Shown one piece after another: positions 14,085-21,117 of a stretch of 22,503 nt of DNA. A program made the translations under genes and the position numbers. The notes under the pieces are model-generated. The model made no database searches. It was given only the letters and a program-made list of their open reading frames with translations, and had not been told where the DNA came from. Source of the stretch: a virus; IMG/VR virus record IMGVR_UViG_3300044799_000334, positions 1 to 22,503 of that record; one strand, written 5' to 3'. The first letter of the stretch is position 1, and every line of letters starts with the position of its first letter.

Positions 14085-14813
14085 ATGACGCAAAAATACG
14101 TTGCTGATGGTTATCTTGCAGAAGGTTACACCATAACCTCTGCTGGCTTTCAAAATAGGTATACTGATCTAATCACCAGCGAGCACATTGACAAACCAAA
14201 CTTCAACGCTTTGGTAGCAGCAACTTGCCAACCGAATGTGGATCTTATTGCTTTGTATTCCACAATTTCCGCTCTTTATGATGTAGACACAGCAGTCGGG
14301 GAACAGCTTGACGTTGTCGGGCAATGGGTTGGCGTTTCTAGAGATTTGAACGAGCCGCTTACTGGGGTTTATTTCAGCCTCGACACCGTTGGCGCTGGCC
14401 TCGACCAAGGCATCTGGCAGGGGCCATTCGACCCCTCCACAGGGCTTGTTTCATTGCCAGATGAATATTATCGGATCTTAATCAAGGTTAGGATTTTAAA
14501 CAATCACTGGAACGGGTCGAAGGAAAATGCCAACATCCTCGTCAACAACATTTTCTCTGCAATTGGTTATACGTTTTTTATTGAAGATCCAAGCGACTTA
14601 AGCATGCGTCTTGGTTTAATTGGATCCGGGCCTCCAACAGCTCTTGCAACAGCACTTCTATTGTCTGGGAAATTCAACATCAAACCAGCAGGGGTGCACA
14701 TTGCTTCCTATATTTACCAGTCGGCACCCGGCCCGATTTTCGCATTTGATTTGAACAGCACCCTGTTCGCAGGATTTGATTCCGGCGCATGGGCAACCAT
14801 AATCACAAACTAA
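14085..14813 (+). CDS. Tail protein, DUF2612 family (gpI-like)
   Basis: 242 residues, 3 bases after the previous stop. The core pattern is clear: LIALYSTISALYDVDTAVGEQLDVVGQWVGVSRDL with 'Q-L-D-x-x-G-x-W-V-G-x-x-R', then LPDEYYRILIKVRILNNHWNGSKENA and GVHIASYIYQ. This matches DUF2612 baseplate/tail proteins, functionally like P2 gpI, which link wedge tips to fibres. In related phages it follows the gpJ-like gene directly, but here a fibre and a small gene lie between. The C-terminal part (residues 215-242) ends FDLNSTLFAGFDSGAWATI and is less conserved. Confidence 0.87.
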   Translation: MTQKYVADGYLAEGYTITSAGFQNRYTDLITSEHIDKPNFNALVAATCQPNVDLIALYSTISALYDVDTAVGEQLDVVGQWVGVSRDLNEPLTGVYFSLDTVGAGLDQGIWQGPFDPSTGLVSLPDEYYRILIKVRILNNHWNGSKENANILVNNIFSAIGYTFFIEDPSDLSMRLGLIGSGPPTALATALLLSGKFNIKPAGVHIASYIYQSAPGPIFAFDLNSTLFAGFDSGAWATIITN

Positions 14814-14822
14814 GGAACTATT

Positions 14823-15725
14823 ATGCCCGGAACCAATGACTTCTTATCGTTCGCTGGCGGCGGAAGTGCCAATGTCTTAACACAAGTTGCTTATGCTGCT
14901 TTGACTTCCGAACTTGCAAACGGCTTCACATCTGGCACTGCTCAGTCTACCCACTTGAATAAAGTTTGGCGGCAGGCGTCAATTATGGCGGCTGTATTAG
15001 CTCAGTTCATTGTGGACGAAACAGGAAACAACGCAGTGGATGACGGCACTACGGCAACGCTATTGGCTAACTTGAAAACTGCTGTAGCAGCGTCCGTTAT
15101 TTCACAGGGTCTTGCGTCCTCAGGGATCCAATCGTTCACTAGCACAGGCTCTCTGCCGACTTCCATTGCCGGTGGGACGTGTCTTATCAATTCAGCATCG
15201 GCTACTGTGCAAACGCTTCCCGCAGCTAGTGCTGTTGCTTTGGGGCGGCAGGTTGAATTTTTGAACATTGGCGCTGGAGTTGGAACTGTTCAAAAAGTTG
15301 GCTCTGACACCATCACAATAAACAACACCACAGTGACAGCCTTAGCTCTCGGCAACGGAGACACCTTAACAGTGGAAAGCAATGGAGTCAATGGCTGGAT
15401 TGCGACTGGGGGGTCAGCCAAACTCGCTTCATCTGGTGTCTATGCTGCCTCAATGGCTGCACCCGGATATCAGAAATTGCCTTCTGGTCTAATCATGCAG
15501 TGGGGTTTGACGGCAGCAATTGCAACCGGCGCAACCGGCGCTGTGACCACTTACCCGATTGCCTATCCGAATGCTTCTTGGAATGTTGTGGCAACCTTCT
15601 CTGACGCTGCCAGTCTTGGAACTTCGACACCCTGTAACGTAACCAATCTCACCACAACCGGGTTCACTACAACACATCAACGCGGCTCGAATGCTCAATT
15701 CCTGTGGTTTGCAATTGGAAACTAA
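14823..15725 (+). CDS. Second tail fibre, gp53-like C-terminal domain
   Basis: 300 residues, AAGGA before ATG. N-terminal residues 1-95 have the short helical opening DFLSFAGGGSANVLTQVAYAAL, then THLNKVWRQASIMAAVLAQFI, a common fibre attachment domain. The middle (105-200) is a beta sequence with VQTLPAASAVALGRQVEFLN and DTITINNTTVTALALGNGDTLTV, typical of Asn/Thr-rich fibre shafts. Residues 213-300 form a gp53-like end: GYQKLPSGLIMQWG, a TYPIAYPN strand and a closing FLWFAIGN. This end is found in many phage fibre tips. It may bind the host together with the larger upstream fibre. Confidence 0.86.
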   Translation: MPGTNDFLSFAGGGSANVLTQVAYAALTSELANGFTSGTAQSTHLNKVWRQASIMAAVLAQFIVDETGNNAVDDGTTATLLANLKTAVAASVISQGLASSGIQSFTSTGSLPTSIAGGTCLINSASATVQTLPAASAVALGRQVEFLNIGAGVGTVQKVGSDTITINNTTVTALALGNGDTLTVESNGVNGWIATGGSAKLASSGVYAASMAAPGYQKLPSGLIMQWGLTAAIATGATGAVTTYPIAYPNASWNVVATFSDAASLGTSTPCNVTNLTTTGFTTTHQRGSNAQFLWFAIGN

Positions 15726-15747
15726 TTTCAACAAAGAGGATGATGCC

Positions 15748-16071
15748 ATGGCGGAACCGATGGAAATTACAGTTGCCAGATTGGATGAGCGTTTTAATGG
15801 CGTCCAAAAAATAATTGTCGAAATGGCAAAGGATCAACGAAGATTGACGGACAGTTTTGAAGAGTTAGCCAAAAGCAATGAGCGTCTTTCCTTGGTTGAG
15901 CTGAATACCATGAACACTAAAATGGGATTGGACAAACTCTGGGAAAAATTTGAAAATCATGAAAAGGCCCATATCAACATGGCAACTCATGCTCTTTACG
16001 ATGTTGCAAAATTGGCTGTTGGGATAACATTGGCTTTATTATTTGGTAAATACGGAGTGCATATATTTTGA
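15748..16071 (+). CDS. Small coiled-coil protein with C-terminal membrane segment (XhlA-like, lysis)
   Basis: 107 residues from the ATG preceded by AAAGAGG; earlier in-frame positions run into the fibre gene. Residues 8-75 are heptad-like and charged (DERFNGVQKIIVEMAKDQRRL, then LDKLWEKFENHEKAH), and residues 83-102 form one membrane helix (LYDVAKLAVGITLALLFG). A coiled coil plus C-terminal membrane segment is the layout of XhlA-type holin accessory proteins. It opens the lysis cassette and its TGA overlaps the next TTG start (16068-16071). It could be a holin or holin partner; without topology data both are open. Confidence 0.7.
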   Translation: MAEPMEITVARLDERFNGVQKIIVEMAKDQRRLTDSFEELAKSNERLSLVELNTMNTKMGLDKLWEKFENHEKAHINMATHALYDVAKLAVGITLALLFGKYGVHIF

Positions 16072-16523
16072 AGATCCTAGTTAGGCGTTCTGATTTCCCC
16101 ACTTGCACCGCTGACAAAATTCAAGTCAACGGTGCACCATTCTGTTTCGGCCTCGAAGACCCAGTTCGAGAAGTTGAAGGCCAGTCTGTTGAGTCTTGGA
16201 AGATTGCTGGTGATACCGCGATCCCATTTGGAACTTATGCTGTGGAAATAACCTACAGCAACCGCTTCAAACGGGATATGCCACAAGTGATGTGTGTCCC
16301 CGGTTTTGAGGGAATACGGATTCATGGGGGCAATACCACAGCAGACACCGAGGGTTGCCTGCTTGTTGGCACCGTGGCAGATCCAAACCGCCCAGACAGG
16401 ATAAGCAACTGCCAACCAATTCTGGCAAAGCTCTATGGTATGATTGATGCTGCAATTGACGCCGGGGAAGATGTGACGATCACTTTCGAGAAGGAGCCAA
16501 ACAATGGAGAAGCTGCTGATTGA
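16068..16523 (+). CDS. DUF5675 protein, probable cell-wall lysis enzyme
   Basis: 151 residues, TTG start inside a TTGA overlap; the next Met is at residue 71, so TTG is required. The sequence follows DUF5675 closely: FCFGLEDPVREVE, AGDTAIPFGTYAVEITYSNRFKR, VPGFEGIRIHGGN, DTEGCLLVG. The segment with His86, Asn89, Thr94 and Cys97 resembles the His...Cys arrangement of L,D-transpeptidase-like enzymes, so a peptidoglycan-acting role is likely. It lies between two membrane proteins, and no classical lysozyme or amidase gene is visible here. The substrate is not shown. It overlaps the next gene by 20 bases. Confidence 0.78.
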   Translation: MKILVRRSDFPTCTADKIQVNGAPFCFGLEDPVREVEGQSVESWKIAGDTAIPFGTYAVEITYSNRFKRDMPQVMCVPGFEGIRIHGGNTTADTEGCLLVGTVADPNRPDRISNCQPILAKLYGMIDAAIDAGEDVTITFEKEPNNGEAAD

Positions 16524-16755
16524 TTTTTGGGATTGGGTCGACAACCGGATGGTGATCCGGCGCATCATGACGATCGGTACTTTTCTGATGACCATGTGGG
16601 CAATCAAGTGGTCAATGGAATATGCTTTTGCCTCTACTCGGCCCGGCACTGACATTGCGATGGTCATTGGTGCGGTGATGGTTCCTGTCAACTCTTTGTT
16701 GGGCTACATGTTCAGTGTCTATACATCGGGAAGCAACACTGGGAAAGGTGTCTAA
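16504..16755 (+). CDS. Two-helix membrane protein, probable holin
   Basis: 83 residues, with AAGGAG upstream; its start lies inside the previous gene (20-base overlap). Residues 1-20 are amphipathic and charged (FWDWVDNRMVIRR). Two membrane helices follow, at about 21-42 (IMTIGTFLMTMWAIKWSMEYAF) and about 50-73 (TDIAMVIGAVMVPVNSLLGYMF). The end is short and polar. Two helices with a small size fit a class II holin, and 'V-P-V-N-x-L-L-G-Y-M-F' is common in phage holins. It would make the membrane hole that releases or activates the DUF5675 enzyme. The next gene begins right after the TAA. Confidence 0.75.
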   Translation: MEKLLIDFWDWVDNRMVIRRIMTIGTFLMTMWAIKWSMEYAFASTRPGTDIAMVIGAVMVPVNSLLGYMFSVYTSGSNTGKGV

Positions 16756-17361
16756 ATGAAACTCTCTGATGTTATTTCTGCTGCACCGAAGGCACTCACA
16801 GTCCTGAAGGACTTGGCTATCGTTTGCGTGCTTCTTCTTCTTGCTTATTTAGTATGGAAGTTCATGCACAAGCCGGTCACTTCAGCGCCTTCAAAAGATG
16901 CCGTGGCTGCCACAGTTTCCCCGGTGCTGAAACTCACCCCGAAGATTGACACGCTGCTGAAGACAAAGACGGTCAGGACCTACAGTGATGCCTCAAAAGT
17001 GAAGCTGAAGCTGCCGGGTGACGTGTTGGCAAATTCAGACGTCCACATCATTCAAGCCGCCATTGTTCCAGCAGACGAACACCAACAAACGGTCACAACT
17101 GTGCTGAACACCACAACCGGCGAGTCCCAAAGCTACGTCCACGAAGAGCCTCTGCCATGGTTAGCTTTAAATCTTCACGGCGATGCTGGAATTTATGTTG
17201 GTTTGAAGAACGGTGAGAAAACCGGACGACTGGAGGTCCGGCAGGGACTTCTCCAAGTCAAAGCCGTTCACTTTGGGGTTATAGGCTCACTAGACCAGTC
17301 CTTTTCTGGGGCGCTGAAGCCGGCAGCGTTCGTTGGGGCGGGCATGTGGGGCGGATGGTGA
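16756..17361 (+). CDS. Membrane-anchored periplasmic protein of the lysis cassette
   Basis: 201 residues, AAAGG before ATG. A single hydrophobic segment (residues 19-36, DLAIVCVLLLLAYLVWKF) is followed by a Lys-rich linker and a soluble part. The soluble part has beta strands (VKLKLPGDVLAN, VTTVLNTTTGESQ) and ends with AGIYVGLKNGEKTGRLEV and a Gly-rich VGAGMWGGW. The N-in/C-out arrangement predicts a periplasmic domain. No lipobox and no separate outer-membrane spanin partner are visible, so a spanin role is only a possibility. The Gly-Trp C-terminus is reminiscent of outer-membrane-associated sequences but is not diagnostic. It is the last + strand gene, ending 1 base from the convergent stop. 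Confidence 0.68.
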   Translation: MKLSDVISAAPKALTVLKDLAIVCVLLLLAYLVWKFMHKPVTSAPSKDAVAATVSPVLKLTPKIDTLLKTKTVRTYSDASKVKLKLPGDVLANSDVHIIQAAIVPADEHQQTVTTVLNTTTGESQSYVHEEPLPWLALNLHGDAGIYVGLKNGEKTGRLEVRQGLLQVKAVHFGVIGSLDQSFSGALKPAAFVGAGMWGGW

Positions 17362-17362
17362 A

Positions 17363-17524
17363 TTAGGCATTGTAATGGTATTTGCCTTTCTTCCCGTCAA
17401 GTGCATACTTCACCGTCTGCAAAGCCCTCGGAAATTTCACACAAAATAAAAATTCAGAAGCTGTCATCCTGAATTTGGGCAAATGGGAAATGTATGCCAT
17501 CAACATGTGTTTGCTTAAGTTCAT
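17363..17524 (-). CDS. Small protein of unknown function (53 aa)
   Basis: Start ATG at 17524-17522 is chosen because it overlaps the previous stop as ATGA and is preceded by GAGAGG; a TTG at 17551 is less convincing. The sequence begins MNLSKHMLMAYISHLPKFR, contains ASEFLFCVKFPRALQT and ends LDGKKGKYHYNA. It is basic, with aromatic residues, and has no motif I know. It is the last of three overlapping small genes downstream of the polymerase. A competing + strand reading frame covers the same bases, but it lacks the overlapping start-stop chain. Confidence 0.6.
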   Translation of the reverse strand: MNLSKHMLMAYISHLPKFRMTASEFLFCVKFPRALQTVKYALDGKKGKYHYNA

Positions 17525-17739
17525 AACAGCCCTCTCTTCCTCAAAACCCAAATGTCCACATTCAATATATCAGGTATTCCGCTGCCAACAGCATGCCTCT
17601 GAATCTTGTTCACGGCCGAAAGCGGAAACCAGCAGTCTGCCCCATTGTGCTCTAGCATGATGGCGGCAGCAGTTTCCGTCACAATCCTGCCTTCAATGTC
17701 GCAGTTCTTTTCGCCGAATTTGATCTTGTCAGTACCCAT
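17521..17739 (-). CDS. Small beta-rich phage protein (72 aa)
   Basis: It starts at an ATG preceded by AAAGGGA and overlaps the upstream gene by 11 bases. The sequence has the pattern found in a recurrent group of small phage proteins: GRIVTETAAAIMLEHNGADCWFPLSAV, then ILNVDIWVLRKRGLL. The last part, a strand then 'W-V-L-R-K-R-G-L', is often seen at the end of short proteins near replication genes. Its biochemical role is not known. Its TGA forms ATGA with the next start. It is probably co-transcribed with both neighbours. Confidence 0.68.
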   Translation of the reverse strand: MGTDKIKFGEKNCDIEGRIVTETAAAIMLEHNGADCWFPLSAVNKIQRHAVGSGIPDILNVDIWVLRKRGLL

Positions 17740-17986
17740 GTTTTACATCCCTTTCGAAGACTGCCTTAAAGATCGGTGGCGCATCGATCCTTTTGGCATT
17801 GCCGTATTTTTCCATCTCTTTGAGTTCCGCGATAATATTGAACAGATCCTTTTCTGGGATCGAATAGGTCTGCACATAATCACTGTTCCTGTATCTACCA
17901 ATCACAATTACATGATTGGCGGATTTGAAGTTCACATCAACAGCAATGTTTGTGCGTTCACGAACCAGCAATCCAAGCTGCATCAT
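17729..17986 (-). CDS. Small protein downstream of polymerase (85 aa)
   Basis: The chosen start is the first of two tandem ATG codons (17986 and 17983), with GCGGGA just upstream as a weak ribosome-binding site. The sequence is IAVDVNFKSANHVIVIGRYRNSDYVQTYSIPEKDLFNIIAELKEME, beta strands then a helix, ending KAVFERDVKHGY. The frame is open from the polymerase stop codon onward, 31 codons before this ATG. That extension encodes a helix-like sequence with no ATG, GTG or TTG, and it could be a leader or a missed N-terminus. I do not recognise the family. The promoter-like site at 18068-18096 would serve this gene and the two after it. Confidence 0.65.
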   Translation of the reverse strand: MMQLGLLVRERTNIAVDVNFKSANHVIVIGRYRNSDYVQTYSIPEKDLFNIIAELKEMEKYGNAKRIDAPPIFKAVFERDVKHGY

Positions 17987-18067
17987 TTCCCGCTGTACTT
18001 TTTGAAGAGAGAAAGCAAGTTCCCCAATTCTTTTGCTCTCTTCTTTAATTAACCATCCAATGATTAA

Positions 18068-18096
18068 ATTATAGTCGAGTTAATCTAAAGAGTCAC
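18068..18096 (-). promoter_or_regulatory. Candidate sigma70-type promoter for the small-gene operon
   Basis: On the minus strand a perfect TATAAT (18073-18068) is preceded by GTGACT (18096-18091; four of six match the -35 consensus) with a 17-base spacer, the optimal distance. Transcription would start near 18060, giving a leader of about 75 bases before the ATG at 17986. It overlaps the 3' end of the polymerase gene. Inferred from sequence only; no data on use. Confidence 0.42.
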
Positions 18097-20149
18097 CAGT
18101 GTTTTCGATTATTTCTGAATTATTTTCGACCTTAGTGTGACCAATTTGAATTAGAATTTTAGCAGCGGAATCTACATACCAATCATGGTCAACGTCCTCG
18201 GGAAAGCTCTCCGGCAAATCCATCAAAGGTTTTGCACCTTCGGTCAATGCCACTTTGTTCCCGGTCTTGGCATAGATGATTTCACCCTGTTCCCCTTTTG
18301 AATAATACCATCGAATTAATTTTCCAAGGTATATACCGCTCGAAACAGGTTTCCCCACTTCCACAGGATCACCTTTCACAGCTCCGCCGCTAACGTGGCG
18401 CATACTGGTAAACTTGGTGATGTCCCGGCATTCTTCAATTGTTGCCCGGAGTGGTTTACCTGTGGCAATAAATTCCTTAACAGCTTCGACACATATTTCA
18501 TTCACCGCATTCTTCTTGGGTGAAGTCTTACCGTAAGCGCCCTTTGTTTTGAAAATTTGTCCTTTTTGCGGTTCTTCGTAGACTGCCAAGTAATTATTGA
18601 TGTCCCGGCTGTATGTTGCCTTGTATCTGATTTCTTCCGTTCCAAAGCCAGTTTGTTTTTCCCATTGTTGGACGATAGCTTTAAATTCTGCTTCTTTACT
18701 TCGATGACAACGAACCACAATGCCGTCAGTATTTACGGAGATGACTTCAATATCCCTAAGCTCAAAAGATTCCGCCAACATAAGAATGGATAGTTGCCCG
18801 GTGATAGTCACTTGCAACATAAGATTAGGAGCGTAAACAATACTCCACATGCTACCAAGTTTGCCGAAAGTTCCGTTTGCCACAATTTTGAGACATTCCG
18901 CTACTACAATATTGCCGGCTTGTTTCGCACTGATCCGTTCAACTACAATCCCATCATAAACCAACAGGAAGTCCCGGCCTAGATTTTCTGGAGCAATCCC
19001 AGCATTTAGAATTAGTCTAGGATAATAGGAGGTGGCATCTGTATCGGCAATGAAATAATTTTCATCCGCTGTATGGGCGATACATTTTTCCTGACTGTGC
19101 AGGCCGCCGATGCCAATTTTATATTTAGCTTTCCCCATTTCAATCATCAACCCTTTTAATTCTTCGGGCATAATGATTGATCCATCCCCATAGCCGACTT
19201 CAAAGTCGGCATTTTGAACAATGCCGAGAATATGATTCATTAATGGGGTTTGAAATTTAATGAATGCTGGTGTCTTGTACTTATATCTTGTGCCGGCAGG
19301 AATGACGGTTTTCTTGAGATACTTCTGCCCCGTAGTACGTTTGATTTCACTATTAATGATGGCCTCGGCCATCTGGGCATCTGAAAGAGAACGGAGGTCT
19401 AGGCCGTAGCGAATCCCCATCTTTTCACGTAATTCAATTTGCTTGATTGTGGCATTATAAAGAATGCCAGTATTGTCCAGATCATTGATACAATAACGAC
19501 GCAGAATTAAGATTTGATTTTCTGTGAGGACAGTCCCCGGCTTAAAAGGTAAATCTTGGAGCCGAGGAGCATGGAGACGCCCGGCACAGACTTTTAATCC
19601 CGGCCCCAATGCCGTCAGTTCAATTAAGTCAATTTGATTGATGTTTAACAGTCTCTTGACTTTGAACCGCTTGTAGACATCTTTGCCCTGTTGCTTTTCC
19701 ACAATGAGCATACAAGTTGCTTCCCACATGGCGGCGGAAGCATGCCCACCGACTGCCACCGCGGTCACTGGGAAATCGTATCTCAGGCCGTTGAAATTGA
19801 CAAGGCAGAAATTATGTAGAACCCAATTGAGCTTCGGGATATTAAAAAGATCCCATCTGGGGCCAAAGTCATCTGCTTCAAAATAGATCACCTTTCCCGA
19901 TACTGTTGACTTGAATGCAAATAAGCAATAGTTCGGATAAACTTCAATATCAAAGAGTAGTTTTTCACCGGCTTGAGAAGCCTGCAATAATTCTTGATCT
20001 GTAAAAAGATTGGGGACGAAATTACGGGCATCTTCAAGACCCGGTAGATAATCTGGGGATTCCCAGAAACGAAGTGGTGGAATGGCTTTCGGTTTTTCTT
20101 TTTTTGGAGGCTTTGGAGGCGGCGTGTCGTTCCAAAAAAATCCAACCAT
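18080..20149 (-). CDS. Family-B-type DNA polymerase with 3'-5' exonuclease
   Basis: 689 residues from the ATG at 20149, 17 bases after the clamp gene stop. A TTG at 20221 would add 24 residues but has no ribosome-binding site and lies in the clamp gene. Exonuclease motifs are complete: LLFDIEVYP (Asp67, Glu69), NFNGLRYDF (Asp125) and RRYCINDLD (Tyr219, Asp223). Polymerase motif A is DTDATSYYP (catalytic Asp371), motif B is KIVANGTFG (Lys421-Gly429) and motif C is SVNTDGIVV (Asp475). The first Asp of the usual DTD is Asn. Only about 50 residues separate motifs A and B, so the fingers region is compact. The N-terminus has a Pro/Lys-rich stretch. It is probably the replicative polymerase, used with the adjacent clamp. 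Confidence 0.85.
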   Translation of the reverse strand: MVGFFWNDTPPPKPPKKEKPKAIPPLRFWESPDYLPGLEDARNFVPNLFTDQELLQASQAGEKLLFDIEVYPNYCLFAFKSTVSGKVIYFEADDFGPRWDLFNIPKLNWVLHNFCLVNFNGLRYDFPVTAVAVGGHASAAMWEATCMLIVEKQQGKDVYKRFKVKRLLNINQIDLIELTALGPGLKVCAGRLHAPRLQDLPFKPGTVLTENQILILRRYCINDLDNTGILYNATIKQIELREKMGIRYGLDLRSLSDAQMAEAIINSEIKRTTGQKYLKKTVIPAGTRYKYKTPAFIKFQTPLMNHILGIVQNADFEVGYGDGSIIMPEELKGLMIEMGKAKYKIGIGGLHSQEKCIAHTADENYFIADTDATSYYPRLILNAGIAPENLGRDFLLVYDGIVVERISAKQAGNIVVAECLKIVANGTFGKLGSMWSIVYAPNLMLQVTITGQLSILMLAESFELRDIEVISVNTDGIVVRCHRSKEAEFKAIVQQWEKQTGFGTEEIRYKATYSRDINNYLAVYEEPQKGQIFKTKGAYGKTSPKKNAVNEICVEAVKEFIATGKPLRATIEECRDITKFTSMRHVSGGAVKGDPVEVGKPVSSGIYLGKLIRWYYSKGEQGEIIYAKTGNKVALTEGAKPLMDLPESFPEDVDHDWYVDSAAKILIQIGHTKVENNSEIIENTGDSLD

Positions 20150-20166
20150 GTCCGCTCTAGCCAAAG

Positions 20167-21117
20167 CTAATCCCTCATCCCGATAATTGCCCCTCTGATC
20201 CCATCGCCATGAAAAAGGCAAGGTGCAGGGTAAGTTGAAAAATCTATTGTCTTGGCAACAGGTTTTAACAATTGGAGCTGTTCAAAGTTAAAACAGCCAG
20301 TCGTCTGCAATTCAGGAAGCTCGAAGGAGGCTCCTTCACCCTCGATTTGCCCTGTGGCAATGTTGCCCGGGCGAAGAAATAGCCGCCCGGATTCTCCCAC
20401 AAACGGTTTCAGTTCGAGAGCAGCATCCCATAGACCTTCGGGGATAGGTACGGGATTGCTGTTCTGATCTAATATTCTGGTCAACTCCGGCCAATCTGTT
20501 GAATAGGTTTGGGTGCGCAGCCAGCGATCCCCAGTGAAATGAAATGTGGCACTGGTTTCGGACATCTGCAATTTAATCGGTTCTTCTCCAATCCTAAGCA
20601 GCTCAAGTACAGCGGCTCGAGGAATGTTGAGTGTGACTGGAAAAATGTAACCAAGCCAATGTTCTGCCAGTATGACATTATTAGTTGCAAAAGCAGATTG
20701 CCCGCGAAGTAGAATTCCTCTTGCCCATGGTCGGGAAGCATCTTCTGCTATCAAAGGAGCCAGTTTTTTCAAGACTTTTAATAGGCTTCCATCAAGAATA
20801 ATCTCTTTCCCTTCTGGTGTAACTTCCGGGAATTTGTCCACAATGCAATCAATGAAGGCTTTAAACTTCCCTGACTTGACAGCGAGCTTGCCGGCAGGTG
20901 TCACATGAAGTTGAATAGTTTCCTTGCATGTTTGAATGGCCTTGATGAATGGAATAGCGTTTGGGGTGACATCGAGGTTGAGATCGATTGGGCAACAGAG
21001 GCCAAGCATCCCATTGTATCCACGGATTGTTCCACCTTGGATGTGGAAGTGTTGAAGTTCGGGGATTAGATCCTTTTTGGCGACAGAGCCTTGGACAAAT
21101 CTTAATGTGTCTAACAT
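20167..21117 (-). CDS. DnaN-like sliding clamp (DNA polymerase beta clamp fold)
   Basis: 316 residues. The start ATG overlaps the upstream stop as TAATG, with AAGAGG upstream. Several segments recall beta-clamp repeats: KLAVKSGKFKAFIDCI near residue 85, RPWARGILLRGQSAFATNNVILAEHW at about 130-155 (equivalent to the 'R-x-x-L-x-G-I-L-F...A-T-D' strand pair), LELLRIGEEPIKLQMS, and a C-terminus GIRGAIIGMRD like the clamp's VVMPMR end. The order and length fit a divergent clamp encoded by a phage. It would tether the polymerase encoded just downstream. No clamp loader is in the window. A structural check would settle the fold. Confidence 0.7.
   Translation of the reverse strand: MLDTLRFVQGSVAKKDLIPELQHFHIQGGTIRGYNGMLGLCCPIDLNLDVTPNAIPFIKAIQTCKETIQLHVTPAGKLAVKSGKFKAFIDCIVDKFPEVTPEGKEIILDGSLLKVLKKLAPLIAEDASRPWARGILLRGQSAFATNNVILAEHWLGYIFPVTLNIPRAAVLELLRIGEEPIKLQMSETSATFHFTGDRWLRTQTYSTDWPELTRILDQNSNPVPIPEGLWDAALELKPFVGESGRLFLRPGNIATGQIEGEGASFELPELQTTGCFNFEQLQLLKPVAKTIDFSTYPAPCLFHGDGIRGAIIGMRD

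Noticed and set aside
17365-17390. Hairpin AGGCA...TGCCT near the convergent stops as a terminator
   Set aside because: Only 5 bp, a 13-base loop and a poor T run; it lies within the small gene's coding sequence.
17606-18052. Long + strand open frame (148 codons) over the small minus-strand genes
   Set aside because: The minus-strand genes form an overlapping start-stop chain with ribosome-binding sites; the + frame has neither a good start signal nor a recognisable product.
20150-20221. TTG start adding 24 residues to the polymerase
   Set aside because: It overlaps the clamp gene and has no ribosome-binding site; the ATG at 20149 follows the clamp stop by 17 bases.
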